Of a stretch of 64,000 nt of DNA, positions 16,735 through 25,534 are shown piece after piece. The notes beneath the pieces were generated by a model. The model was given only the letters and a program-made list of their open reading frames with translations, ran no database searches and was not told the DNA's origin. This DNA is from Clostridiales bacterium (GTDB lineage Bacteria; Bacillota; Clostridia; Christensenellales; Aristaeellaceae), in assembly GCA_019419995.1 (NCBI GenBank), contig JAHZHZ010000003.1:132816-196815 (forward strand), in the 5' to 3' direction. Made by a program: the position numbers and the translations under genes. Positions within the stretch are counted from its first letter, which is position 1. Each line of letters starts with the position of its first letter.

Positions 16735-18230
16735 AAAACGGCGCAGGCTTTGTATATCTTGTAGGCGCAGGATGTGGCCGGGCGGATCTGATTACGCTGA
16801 GGGGACTTGAATGTCTTCGCCGCTGTGAAGTAGTGGTCTATGATGATCTGATCGATATGGCATTGCTGGATGCCGTCCCTGCGGAGGCTGAGCGCATTTA
16901 CGTGGGCAAGCGCAGCGGCCGCCCGTCTGCGGATCAGGCTTGGATCTGTGAGCTGTTGGTGGAGAAGGCGAAAGAGGGTAAGCGCGTAGTTCGCCTGAAA
17001 GGGGGAGATCCCTTCGTGTTTGGGCGAGGGGGTGAAGAGATGCTGGCCCTGATTTCGGCGGGCATACCCTGTGAGGAAGTGCCGGGCATTTCTTCTGCCA
17101 TCGCCATTCCTGCGTCAGCGGGCATACCGGTAACCCATCGTGGGGTCAGCACCAGCCTGCACATTGTCACCGGGCATACCATCTTTACGGACGATGGCTT
17201 GCCTGAAGATTTAAAGCGCCTGGCGCAGCTGCATGGAACTTTGGTCTTTTTGATGGGACTGAGGGATTTGGATCGCCTGGCGGCGGGGCTGATGGCAGCG
17301 GGGTTGAAGGCGGATACGCCCGCGGCGGTGGTATCGGGCGGGTGTGCGCCGCATCCCATGGCGGTGCGTGCCCCGCTGGCAGAGATCGCAGCGCAATGTG
17401 CAAGCGCGGGTGTGCAGCCGCCGGCGGTCATCGTGGTGGGCGGCGTAGCGGGAATGGATCTTCAGGGAAGATCGGCCCTTCCGCTGAGCGGAATGCGCGC
17501 AGGGCTTACAGGTACGCCGGAAATGTTGAAAAAGCTGCGCGCATTGTTGGAAGAGGCTGGAGCTCAGGTACAGGTCGTTTCGGAATCAACGGTGGTGGAA
17601 CTGCCGGTGGATGCGGAGCTGGAAGCGCTGTGCGACGGAGCATGCCATTGGCTGGTCTTTACCAGCGCCAATGGAGCAAAATTGTTTTGCGGCAAACTGC
17701 GCCGCCTGGGGATGGATTTGAGAAGATTGCATGCCTGTAAATTTGCCGCAATTGGTTCTGCTACCGCAGAAGCCCTCAGGGCGGGCGGCATCCAGCCGGA
17801 TCTTTGCCCCGAAGGGGAGTTTACCAGCAGTTCTCTGGGGAAAAAGCTCTGTGAAGCGGTTGCTCCAGGAGAGGATGTGGTTCTGCTGCGCTCTCAATTG
17901 GGCACGGAGATATTGCCCCGCGCCCTGGCGGATGGGGGAATTCCTACGCGTCAGCTTTCCCTGTACACCGTGCAGGGGTCAGCGAGAATGGCGCCGGAGG
18001 CCCTTGCGGAACTGGACTATCTGGTGTTTTCCAGCGCAGGAGGGGTGGAGATGTTCCTGAGCCAATTCGGAGATATTCCGTGCGGCTGCACCTGCGCGTG
18101 CATAGGTTCTACGGCGGCCCAGCCCTTGCAGGGGCGCGGAGTAAGGCAGGTGATTGCCCGCATTGCTTCGGCGGAAGCGATTGTTGCGGCAATATGTGAA
18201 GATGCACTTTCTCGCAGAGATAGCTTCTGA
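16731..18230 (+). CDS. cobA-hemD: Bifunctional uroporphyrinogen-III C-methyltransferase / uroporphyrinogen-III synthase
   Basis: A 499-residue fusion. Residues 1-250 are the SAM-dependent methyltransferase (CobA/SUMT): VYLVGAGCGRADLITLRG, VVYDDLID, RLKGGDPFVFGRGGEE and the PGISSA loop are all present. Residues about 262-490 are uroporphyrinogen-III synthase (HemD), with a conserved SANGA segment. The HemD half closes the tetrapyrrole ring and the CobA half methylates it to precorrin-2, the branch point to siroheme and cobalamin. Such fusions are known in Firmicutes. hemA, hemB and hemC are not in this window. A 13-bp hairpin follows. Confidence 0.94.
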   Translation: MKNGAGFVYLVGAGCGRADLITLRGLECLRRCEVVVYDDLIDMALLDAVPAEAERIYVGKRSGRPSADQAWICELLVEKAKEGKRVVRLKGGDPFVFGRGGEEMLALISAGIPCEEVPGISSAIAIPASAGIPVTHRGVSTSLHIVTGHTIFTDDGLPEDLKRLAQLHGTLVFLMGLRDLDRLAAGLMAAGLKADTPAAVVSGGCAPHPMAVRAPLAEIAAQCASAGVQPPAVIVVGGVAGMDLQGRSALPLSGMRAGLTGTPEMLKKLRALLEEAGAQVQVVSESTVVELPVDAELEALCDGACHWLVFTSANGAKLFCGKLRRLGMDLRRLHACKFAAIGSATAEALRAGGIQPDLCPEGEFTSSSLGKKLCEAVAPGEDVVLLRSQLGTEILPRALADGGIPTRQLSLYTVQGSARMAPEALAELDYLVFSSAGGVEMFLSQFGDIPCGCTCACIGSTAAQPLQGRGVRQVIARIASAEAIVAAICEDALSRRDSF

Positions 18231-18246
18231 AAAAATCGTGGGATAT

Positions 18247-18277
18247 TGCCCTCAAAGGCTGAAAGCCTTTGAGGGCA
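18247..18277 (+). terminator. Hairpin terminator after cobA-hemD
   Basis: A 13-bp perfect stem (TGCCCTCAAAGGC at 18247-18259 with its complement at 18265-18277), loop TGAAA. The following tract TGTTGTCGTTTTC is only moderately T-rich. Confidence 0.75.
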
Positions 18278-18379
18278 TGTTGTCGTTTTCTGGAAAATCA
18301 ATTGTAGGATTGTATGCACCCATTGTTCCCTTGAGGAATACCCTTACATGGGGATTATTCCCCGAAGGGAGGCAACCAC

Positions 18380-19765
18380 ATGGGAGTAACCAATTCCAAC
18401 AAGCTTATCAATCTGGACAGCATTGAATGCGACGGTTCCCTGAAGGTAACCTTGGCGCTCACGGCTGCACCGGATATTGTTTCCAATCCTACGGATATAG
18501 TCCTGGCGCTGGACCGCTCCGGAAGTATGGCCGGCAGTCCGCTGACCAACCTGAAGGCAGGGGCAAAAACGTTTATTGATATTTTATCGGAGGCCACTGG
18601 AGGAGCGCCGAATGGGGAAATCGGGTCAGGAAGCCGCATTGGCATCGTCAGTTTTGCAGATACGGCCATTGCCAACACACAGTTGATCACTTCTGTGGAC
18701 GCGCTGAAAAACGCCGTGGATGCATTGGTGGCAGGCGGCAATACGAATCATGCAGACGCCTTTAAAAAGGCCACTGAACTCTTTGACCCGTTATCTGGAA
18801 ATGCCAAGGTAATCGTCATGTTTACCGACGGAAACACCACGGCCGGCCTGCCGCCCGCCCCCGTTGCGGCTCAGGCCAGGGCCCAGGGAATTATCATTTA
18901 TTGCATTGGTCTGATTGGATCGGACGGCATTGATGTCAATGCCCTGAACAACTGGGCCACTGATCCCGACGCCTCGCACGTGGCGGTTACGCCGGACGCG
19001 GCAGATCTTGAGGAGCTTTTTGCTGAACTTGCCGCAAATATTTCCAAGACCGGAGCTACAAACATTCAAATTGACGAAGTAGTCAATTCAGATTTTACCA
19101 TCACCAGCATCGCACCCCCCAATAAGGGAACGGCGCAAAAGCTTTCGCCCAACAAGATCCAGTGGAATATTGATGAACTGGGCGTGATTTCCAGTGAAAG
19201 CGCCGTGCTGGAGTTCTTTATCCGGCATACGGCTCAGACGCCTGGGAAAAAGAAAGTGAATGCGTCTATCCAATATTCGGACAACGAGGGCAATGTGGTT
19301 GTATTTCCCGAACCGGAAGTGACGGTAGAATGCGACGTGGTGGTCAATCCTGAGCAATGCCCCCGGCCAGTGGACTTTTCCGTGGAGGGCTGCGAAGATG
19401 CAGTCATCGTAGATCTGGGCGAGACGTATCTGGAGTCCCAGGGACGCATCATCCAGATGGATGTGACGCTGAAAAACGTGTGCCCTGGGAACCGGGTGGC
19501 GCTTGCTGCGATTCTTACGGAAGTTGATCAGGATGGCATGGAGTACCAGCGGGGAATGAAAGCCTTTACAATTCCTGCGCACGATCAACCGGATTGCCGG
19601 GATGTACTGGTAAAGTGCATCCGATTTGTGGTGCCCGAGGATCTGAATGTTTCCGGCGGCACGGAACAATCTTTGTGCAGCCGGCGAAGCTTTAAGGCGC
19701 GCTTCATTGCGCATTATATCGACACAAATTACCGCTGCTGTGAAGCGGTGCTGCAGAGCGATTGA
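18380..19765 (+). CDS. VWA-domain protein with cysteine-rich C-terminal domain
   Basis: 461 residues. About residues 38-220 form a von Willebrand A domain with an intact metal site: DRSGSM (DxSxS), a Thr in the NTNHAD region and a late Asp in FTDG. A beta-rich segment resembling a surface-protein repeat follows (about 225-320), then a C-terminal domain (about 325-461) with about ten cysteines, including CPGN, CRD and a CC pair near the end. No signal peptide, membrane segment or sorting motif is visible, although the domains look extracellular. GGAGG precedes the ATG. A weak promoter-like TTGAGG-17-ATTATT lies at 18331-18359. The function is unknown; metal-dependent ligand binding is the expected role. 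Confidence 0.8.
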   Translation: MGVTNSNKLINLDSIECDGSLKVTLALTAAPDIVSNPTDIVLALDRSGSMAGSPLTNLKAGAKTFIDILSEATGGAPNGEIGSGSRIGIVSFADTAIANTQLITSVDALKNAVDALVAGGNTNHADAFKKATELFDPLSGNAKVIVMFTDGNTTAGLPPAPVAAQARAQGIIIYCIGLIGSDGIDVNALNNWATDPDASHVAVTPDAADLEELFAELAANISKTGATNIQIDEVVNSDFTITSIAPPNKGTAQKLSPNKIQWNIDELGVISSESAVLEFFIRHTAQTPGKKKVNASIQYSDNEGNVVVFPEPEVTVECDVVVNPEQCPRPVDFSVEGCEDAVIVDLGETYLESQGRIIQMDVTLKNVCPGNRVALAAILTEVDQDGMEYQRGMKAFTIPAHDQPDCRDVLVKCIRFVVPEDLNVSGGTEQSLCSRRSFKARFIAHYIDTNYRCCEAVLQSD

Positions 19766-19849
19766 TTTGAATCCGATGCATCCTGGTCCGCAGATATAAG
19801 CGAACCGATATGGGAAGTTTCTGTAGATGAGCGAGCAATACACGCACAA

Positions 19850-19879
19850 GGAGCGTCCCTCAAATGAGGAGGACGCTCC
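19850..19879. terminator. Hairpin between convergent VWA and HAD genes
   Basis: GGAGCGTCC (19850-19858) pairs with GGACGCTCC (19871-19879), extended by a CTC/GAG pairing toward the loop. It lies between two convergent stops and could serve either; neither side has a strong T-run. Confidence 0.6.
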
Positions 19880-19897
19880 TGAAATATTTGTATAAAA

Positions 19898-20722
19898 TTA
19901 GTCTTTGAGCAGCACTTCACGAATGACTCGGGCGACGCCGTCATGGTCGCAGTCGTCGGTGATCATATCAGCCACGGCCTTGGCCTCCGGGCAGGCGTTG
20001 CCCATGGCGGCGGAAAAACCCGCGGTCTGTAGAATTTCCACATCGTTCATGCTGTCGCCCACGGCAATGGTTTGAGAAATTGGAATGCCCAGATGACGGC
20101 AAAGCATGTTAAGGCCGCGCCCCTTGTCCGCAAGTTCAGAGACCACTTCCAGCATGTAGCCCATGGAAAGCACCAGTTTCAGGGGACGGGAGGAGAGCGC
20201 CTGCATTATGCGGGCCCGATCCCGGGCATTTTCAAAGTACAGATTGATCTTTTCGATGCGAAACGGACGCTGTGCATAATTGGTGAACAGCTTTTCATCA
20301 AATATGGAGCTGTTGCGAAATACGTTTTTGTAATTTTCCATTCGGCAGGCATACACAAATTGCGTATCCTTTTGATTGAAATAAGATTGGTTCTCATGAA
20401 AAACCTGTATGAAAACCCGCTCGCGATCCATCATTTGAAGAATATGCAATACTTCTTCTGTGGGGATGGGATCGACATGAATGGTCAGATCATATTTACA
20501 ATCGTAAACGCAGCTGCCGTTTTCGCATACCAGGTAGCGGATTTCCGGAAGCTCTTTCAGAGTCTGACGAATTTCCGACAGGCAACGCCCGGTGGAAAGG
20601 ATTACGTGCTTGCCGGATTGGGTCGCCAACTGCACCGCGGCCCGGTTGCCGGGAGAAAGCTTGATTTCACTGTTGAGCAGAGTACCGTCCATATCCAGGG
20701 CGATGAGATTGTAAGTTCCCAT
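19898..20722 (-). CDS. Cof-type HAD-superfamily phosphatase
   Basis: A 274-residue protein with HAD motif I DMDGTLLNS (nucleophile and acid/base Asp), motif II STGR, and motif IV GDSMNDVEIL preceded by a motif-III lysine in DKGRGLN. The long insert between motifs is the C2B cap of Cof-like sugar-phosphate or nucleotide phosphatases. The substrate is unknown. An upstream in-frame ATG at 20740 has no SD, whereas AAGAGGTG sits correctly before the ATG at 20722, so I start there. Its neighbour is a glycogen-degrading enzyme, but the genes are divergent. Confidence 0.88.
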   Translation of the reverse strand: MGTYNLIALDMDGTLLNSEIKLSPGNRAAVQLATQSGKHVILSTGRCLSEIRQTLKELPEIRYLVCENGSCVYDCKYDLTIHVDPIPTEEVLHILQMMDRERVFIQVFHENQSYFNQKDTQFVYACRMENYKNVFRNSSIFDEKLFTNYAQRPFRIEKINLYFENARDRARIMQALSSRPLKLVLSMGYMLEVVSELADKGRGLNMLCRHLGIPISQTIAVGDSMNDVEILQTAGFSAAMGNACPEAKAVADMITDDCDHDGVARVIREVLLKD

Positions 20723-20889
20723 GACGCACCTCTTTTGCATTTTATGTTTGATTGCATTATCTCAAATAAATATTAGTTTCGCCTGCTTCAACAGGTAAAA
20801 TCCCGGTTCATATATGATGCGGACCCTTGTCAAAATTCCCGTCATTGCTTATAATATTTCTAACAATCCAATGCAACAGGAGGCAGAAC

Positions 20890-23800
20890 ATGCGAAAGAG
20901 CGGCGTTTTGATGCACATTACCTCCCTGCCGTCTCGCGGTGGCATCGGCACGCTGGGCCGGGCCGCCTACAACTTTGTGGATTTTGTGCAGCGTTCAGGC
21001 ATGAATATTTGGCAGATGTTGCCTGTGGGACCCACGGGTTATGCCGAGTCCCCTTACCAAAGCGCATCGACCTTTGCGGGAAACCCGCTGATGATTGATT
21101 TTGAACTGATGGTTCAGGACGGACTTTTGCCCCAGGGGTCCTATGAGCCCTTGCCCAACCGGGATCAGGTGGATTTTGAGAGTGTCAAGGCGCAGAATCG
21201 GGAACTTCTGCACAAGGCGTTTGCCTTCAGCGGTGAGCGCTTGGGGGAGGCGCTGAATGCGTTTGAATCTCTGCATCCTTGGGTCCGGGACTATGCGCTG
21301 TTTTCCGCCATTAAGGAATACTTTGACTTCGCTTCGTGGATGGACTGGCCGGATCAGGACATTCGCCTGCGCAAGCCCGAGGCGCTGGAGAAATATGCGC
21401 TGCTGTTGAAAAATGAAATTTCCTACTATATCTTTGGTCAATATGTGTTCTTCAGCCAATGGAATCGCCTTCATGACTATGCCCGGGAGCGGAATGTGGA
21501 ACTGATGGGGGACATGCCCATATACGTGGCGGAAGATTCATGTGATGTGTGGCTCAATCCGGAGTTGTTTGAACTGGACGAGGATGTCAGGCCCATACGC
21601 ATTGCGGGTGTGCCGCCGGACTATTTTCAGAAGGATGGGCAGCGCTGGGGGAACCCCCTTTACAATTGGAAAAAACATGAGGAGACAGGCTATCGGTGGT
21701 GGATTTCCCGCCTGCGGGCGCTGGGCGAGATGTTTGATATCCTGCGCATAGACCACTTCATCGGTTTTGCCAATTACTATGCCATCGATGCGTCCGAGCC
21801 CACGGCGCGCAACGGGAAGTATGAATTGGGTCCCAATACCCGCCTGTTCCGTCGGGTTAAGAGAGAGCTGCCCAATCTGAACATCGTGGCGGAAGATTTG
21901 GGCGTGGTGAGCAAGCGGGTGCGGAAATTGCTGGCCTACTGCGGCTATCCGGGCATGAAGGTGCTGCAGTTTGCCTTTGGTTCCGATGATGAAAACCCGG
22001 ATCTGCCGGAAAATTATGTTCCCAATTGCATCGTCTATACGGGCACTCATGACAACGATACCACTCTGGGTTGGTGGTTGAATGCAGGGGAGTCGGTGCG
22101 CGCCTTTGCCCGGAAGAAGTTGGGCATGGCGGACTATGATGAGGATATCGTATCCGCGATGTTGCGCGCCGCTTGGAACAGCGTGGCGGAAACGGCCATT
22201 GCGCCCATGCAGGACTTTTTGAATCTGGGCAATGAAGCGCGCATGAATTTCCCGGGAACGGTGGGTGGAAACTGGCTGTGGCGGATGCAGCCCCAGGACC
22301 TGAGCGCCGTTTCCAGGCGTATCCGCATACTCAACCGCCACGGGAATCGGGGCGGCAGAAGCGCGATGGACGTGGAAGAACTCATCGCAAACGCAGAAGC
22401 CTTCGTGGCCTGCAAGTATCATTGTACTTTGCAGGGCGCCACCGCTGTGCAGCTCCATGAGGGCATATCCGACGCGGTCATGATGGCCATAGCGCCCATG
22501 TGGGCGGATGACCATGCCGCCCGCCTGGAAAAGCGCCATGCGCTCTATCTGTCGGCGGAGTATCTGGTGGGGCGGCTGATCTATAACAATCTCTTTTCCC
22601 TGGGCATTCTGGAGCCCATGAAGGCGCGGCTGATGGAAAAGGGCGTGGATCTGGCGGATCTTGAGGATATCGAGGACGCCGCGCTGGGCAACGGCGGCTT
22701 GGGCCGCCTGGCCGCCTGCTTTCTGGACAGCGCCGCCACGCACAACATTCCTCTGGACGGTTACGGACTGCGCTATCGCTATGGCCTGTTCAAGCAGCGC
22801 TTTGAGGACGGCAGTCAGGTGGAATTGCCTGACGACTGGACGCGCTATGGAGATCCATGGAGTATTCGCCGGGATGAACTGGCTGTGCAGGTGGAAATGA
22901 AGGGCCTCAGCGTGCGCGCCGTGCCCTATGATATGCCGGTGATCGGCTATGGCGGGAAGAATTTCGGCACCCTGCGGCTGTGGCAGTGCGAGAGCGAACA
23001 TGAATTTGATTTTGAACTGTTCAATGCGCAGGACTACGATGCGGCCGTGCGGAACAAGAATGCCGCGGAAGATATCACCAAACTGCTGTATCCCAACGAT
23101 ACGCTCAAGGCCGGCAAGCTCATGCGCCTGCGCCAGCAGTACGTGCTGTGCAGTGCATCTCTGCAGGACATGCTGCGCAGTTACAGGGCTGAATTTGGCA
23201 GCGACTACAGCCACTTTGCTGACCGGCATGCCATTCAGCTCAACGATACCCATCCCACCATGGCCATTCCAGAGCTGATCCGCTTGCTCGGCGCCGACGG
23301 CGTAGATTTTGAGACCGCCTTTGGCATTGCCCAGCAAACTTTCCGCTACACCAATCATACAGTGATGCGGGAGGCCCTGGAGTGCTGGGATGTGGCACTG
23401 ATGAACGCGCTCTGCCCCGAATTGATGAAAGTCATTCGCCGGATTGATCAGCGGCTGCGCCGGGAACTTAAGCGCCTGAAGGCCCCGGATACGCAGGACA
23501 TGCCCATCGTTCGGGACGGAAGAGTACACATGGCGAATCTGGCCGTGTACGGCTCCAGCTATATCAACGGCGTGGCGGCCATCCATTCCAGAATCCTGCG
23601 CGACGACGTGTTCCGGGAGTGGTATGCCCTGTGGCCGGAACGCTTCCAGAACAAGACCAACGGCATTACGCAGCGCCGCTGGCTGGGCCTGTGCAATCCC
23701 GAGCTGTGCGCGCTGTTGAATCAGACCATCGGCGAGGGCTATCTGACCGATTTGTATCGGCTGGAAAACCTGAAGGAGAGGATTGACGAAACTCTGGCAA

Positions 23801-24720
23801 GGCAGTTCATTGCCGTCAAGCAGGAGAAGAAGCGCCAGCTCTGCGCCCTGATCCGGGAACGGGAAGGCGTGGAGATTCCAGAGCACTTCGTCTTTTCCGT
23901 GCAGGTGAAGCGTCTGCACGAATATAAGCGTCAGCTGCTCAATGCCCTGTCCATTTGGGACATCTATCAATCGCTGAAGGATGGTAGCCTGACCGATTTC
24001 CCCGCCACGGCTTTCATCTTTGGCGCCAAGAGTGCGCCGGGGTACGCCCGCGCCAAGGCGGTCATCCGCTTTGTCAACCGCATCGCGGAGATCATCAATG
24101 CAGACCCGGTGGTGCATGACCGGCTTCGGGTGGTCTTCTGTCAGAATTATAATTGCTCTTATGCGGAACATATCATTCCTGCGGCGGACATTTCGGAACA
24201 GATTTCTCCGGCAGGTACGGAGGCCAGCGGCACCGGCAACATGAAATTAATGCTCAATGGCGCGGTGACGCTGGGCACGAGGGATGGAGCGAACATTGAA
24301 ATCTTTGAACAGGCAGGGGAGGAGAATAATTTCCCCTTTGGACTGGGTGTGGAGGAGATCAATGCCATCCGGGACAGCTACGATCCTGTACTTCTCTATG
24401 AAGCCGATGCGCACCTGCGCAGGGCGGTGGACGCGTTGGCGGATGCCTCTATTACCCGCGAGGAGGGCGATCCTCATCGGGAGGGCGATATCCTGGAGCT
24501 GCGCACGGCCCTTCTGGAGGGAGCCAGCTGGCATAAGCCCGATCACTACTTCCTGCTGAAAGATTTTGAAAGCTATCAGCAGGCGCGGCTCCAGGCCATT
24601 CGCGCCACCCGGAATTCCGTGGAGTTTGCGAAGATGTGTCTGATGAATATTGCCGGGGCAGGGAAATTTTCCTCAGACCGCACCATTGCAGATTACGCCC
24701 GGGAAATCTGGTTCATTTGA
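20890..24720 (+). CDS. malQ-glgP: Fused 4-alpha-glucanotransferase / glycogen phosphorylase
   Basis: A 1276-residue fusion. Residues 1-490 are a GH77 amylomaltase: the nucleophile region RIDHF, the acid/base region AEDLG and the GTHDND motif are present. Residues about 497-1276 are a GT35 phosphorylase with ALGNGGLGRLAACF and the pyridoxal-phosphate motif EASGTGNMKLMLNG (Lys about 1119). The first half rearranges maltodextrins into longer chains and the second releases glucose-1-phosphate from them, so the fusion links successive steps of glucan breakdown in the cytoplasm. ATG at 20890 follows AGGAGG; an earlier in-frame start adds a 21-residue hydrophobic stretch without SD and is rejected. 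Confidence 0.93.
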   Translation: MRKSGVLMHITSLPSRGGIGTLGRAAYNFVDFVQRSGMNIWQMLPVGPTGYAESPYQSASTFAGNPLMIDFELMVQDGLLPQGSYEPLPNRDQVDFESVKAQNRELLHKAFAFSGERLGEALNAFESLHPWVRDYALFSAIKEYFDFASWMDWPDQDIRLRKPEALEKYALLLKNEISYYIFGQYVFFSQWNRLHDYARERNVELMGDMPIYVAEDSCDVWLNPELFELDEDVRPIRIAGVPPDYFQKDGQRWGNPLYNWKKHEETGYRWWISRLRALGEMFDILRIDHFIGFANYYAIDASEPTARNGKYELGPNTRLFRRVKRELPNLNIVAEDLGVVSKRVRKLLAYCGYPGMKVLQFAFGSDDENPDLPENYVPNCIVYTGTHDNDTTLGWWLNAGESVRAFARKKLGMADYDEDIVSAMLRAAWNSVAETAIAPMQDFLNLGNEARMNFPGTVGGNWLWRMQPQDLSAVSRRIRILNRHGNRGGRSAMDVEELIANAEAFVACKYHCTLQGATAVQLHEGISDAVMMAIAPMWADDHAARLEKRHALYLSAEYLVGRLIYNNLFSLGILEPMKARLMEKGVDLADLEDIEDAALGNGGLGRLAACFLDSAATHNIPLDGYGLRYRYGLFKQRFEDGSQVELPDDWTRYGDPWSIRRDELAVQVEMKGLSVRAVPYDMPVIGYGGKNFGTLRLWQCESEHEFDFELFNAQDYDAAVRNKNAAEDITKLLYPNDTLKAGKLMRLRQQYVLCSASLQDMLRSYRAEFGSDYSHFADRHAIQLNDTHPTMAIPELIRLLGADGVDFETAFGIAQQTFRYTNHTVMREALECWDVALMNALCPELMKVIRRIDQRLRRELKRLKAPDTQDMPIVRDGRVHMANLAVYGSSYINGVAAIHSRILRDDVFREWYALWPERFQNKTNGITQRRWLGLCNPELCALLNQTIGEGYLTDLYRLENLKERIDETLARQFIAVKQEKKRQLCALIREREGVEIPEHFVFSVQVKRLHEYKRQLLNALSIWDIYQSLKDGSLTDFPATAFIFGAKSAPGYARAKAVIRFVNRIAEIINADPVVHDRLRVVFCQNYNCSYAEHIIPAADISEQISPAGTEASGTGNMKLMLNGAVTLGTRDGANIEIFEQAGEENNFPFGLGVEEINAIRDSYDPVLLYEADAHLRRAVDALADASITREEGDPHREGDILELRTALLEGASWHKPDHYFLLKDFESYQQARLQAIRATRNSVEFAKMCLMNIAGAGKFSSDRTIADYAREIWFI

Positions 24721-24740
24721 TCTGATAGCCAAAACATTTG

Positions 24741-24764
24741 CGCCGTCTCTGAGAAGAGGCGGCG
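24741..24764 (+). terminator. Terminator after malQ-glgP
   Basis: CGCCG-T-CTCT (24741-24750), loop GAGA, AGAG-G-CGGCG (24755-24764); the tail TTGCTTCATCTTC is weakly T-rich. Confidence 0.65.
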
Positions 24765-24832
24765 TTGCTTCATCTTCAGTTGATTTGGGGTTGATAGAAT
24801 AAATACAGATACATGAAAATGGGGGGAGATAA

Positions 24833-25534
24833 ATGGCCTTTGTAGAATTTAAAAATGTGGCCAAGCGGTATCAAATGGGCGAAGTGAGCATTGAAGCCCT
24901 CCATGATGTAAGCTTTACCGTAGAAAAAGGAGAAATTTGCGTCATTGTCGGCCAGTCCGGCGCAGGTAAAACGACTTTATTGAACATCTTGGGCGGGATG
25001 GATAGCCTGACCAGCGGCAGCGTCTGGCTCAATGGTAAAAAAATATCCAATTATTCGCCTCGAAAATTAACCCTTTATCGGCGCCGGGATATTGGCTTTG
25101 TGTTTCAGTTTTACAATCTGGTGCCCAGCCTGACGGCTTTGGAAAATGTGGAATTGGCTGCGCAGATCTGCGCCAATCCTCGCCCGGCGCGGGAGATGCT
25201 CAAGGCGGTGGGCCTTGAGGCGCGCATGGATAATTTCCCCGCTCAGCTTTCCGGCGGCGAACAGCAGCGGGTGGCCATCGCCCGGGCGCTGGCCAAGAAT
25301 CCAAAGCTGCTGTTGTGCGATGAGCCCACAGGCGCATTGGACTATAAGACCGGCAAATCCATTCTCAAACTATTGCAGGACACCGCCCGCAGCAGCGGCA
25401 TGACCGTCATCATCATCACCCATAATTCCGCCCTCACGGCCATGGCGGATCGGGTGATTGAAATCAAGAGCGGCACCGTTCTCTCCGAGCGCCTGAATGA
25501 CCGGGCCATACCCGTTGAGGAGCTTGAATGGTAA
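24833..25534 (+). CDS. MacB/LolD-family ABC transporter ATPase
   Basis: A 233-residue ATPase. Walker A is GQSGAGKTT, the signature is LSGGEQQR, Walker B is LLCDEPTGALD and the switch histidine is in IITHN. The phrase FVFQFYNLVPSLTALENVELA is typical of the MacB/LolD/FtsE group, which powers mechanotransmission rather than solute import. It overlaps the giant permease gene by seven bases, so the two form one transporter. A GGGGGGAGA SD precedes the ATG. Confidence 0.93.
   Translation: MAFVEFKNVAKRYQMGEVSIEALHDVSFTVEKGEICVIVGQSGAGKTTLLNILGGMDSLTSGSVWLNGKKISNYSPRKLTLYRRRDIGFVFQFYNLVPSLTALENVELAAQICANPRPAREMLKAVGLEARMDNFPAQLSGGEQQRVAIARALAKNPKLLLCDEPTGALDYKTGKSILKLLQDTARSSGMTVIIITHNSALTAMADRVIEIKSGTVLSERLNDRAIPVEELEW

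Noticed and set aside
21538..24171. An 877-codon open frame on the minus strand inside the MalQ-GlgP gene
   Set aside because: It is antisense to a gene with clear motifs throughout. GC-biased third positions keep stops out of the opposite frame; its translation is rich in His, Gln and Arg with no family motif.
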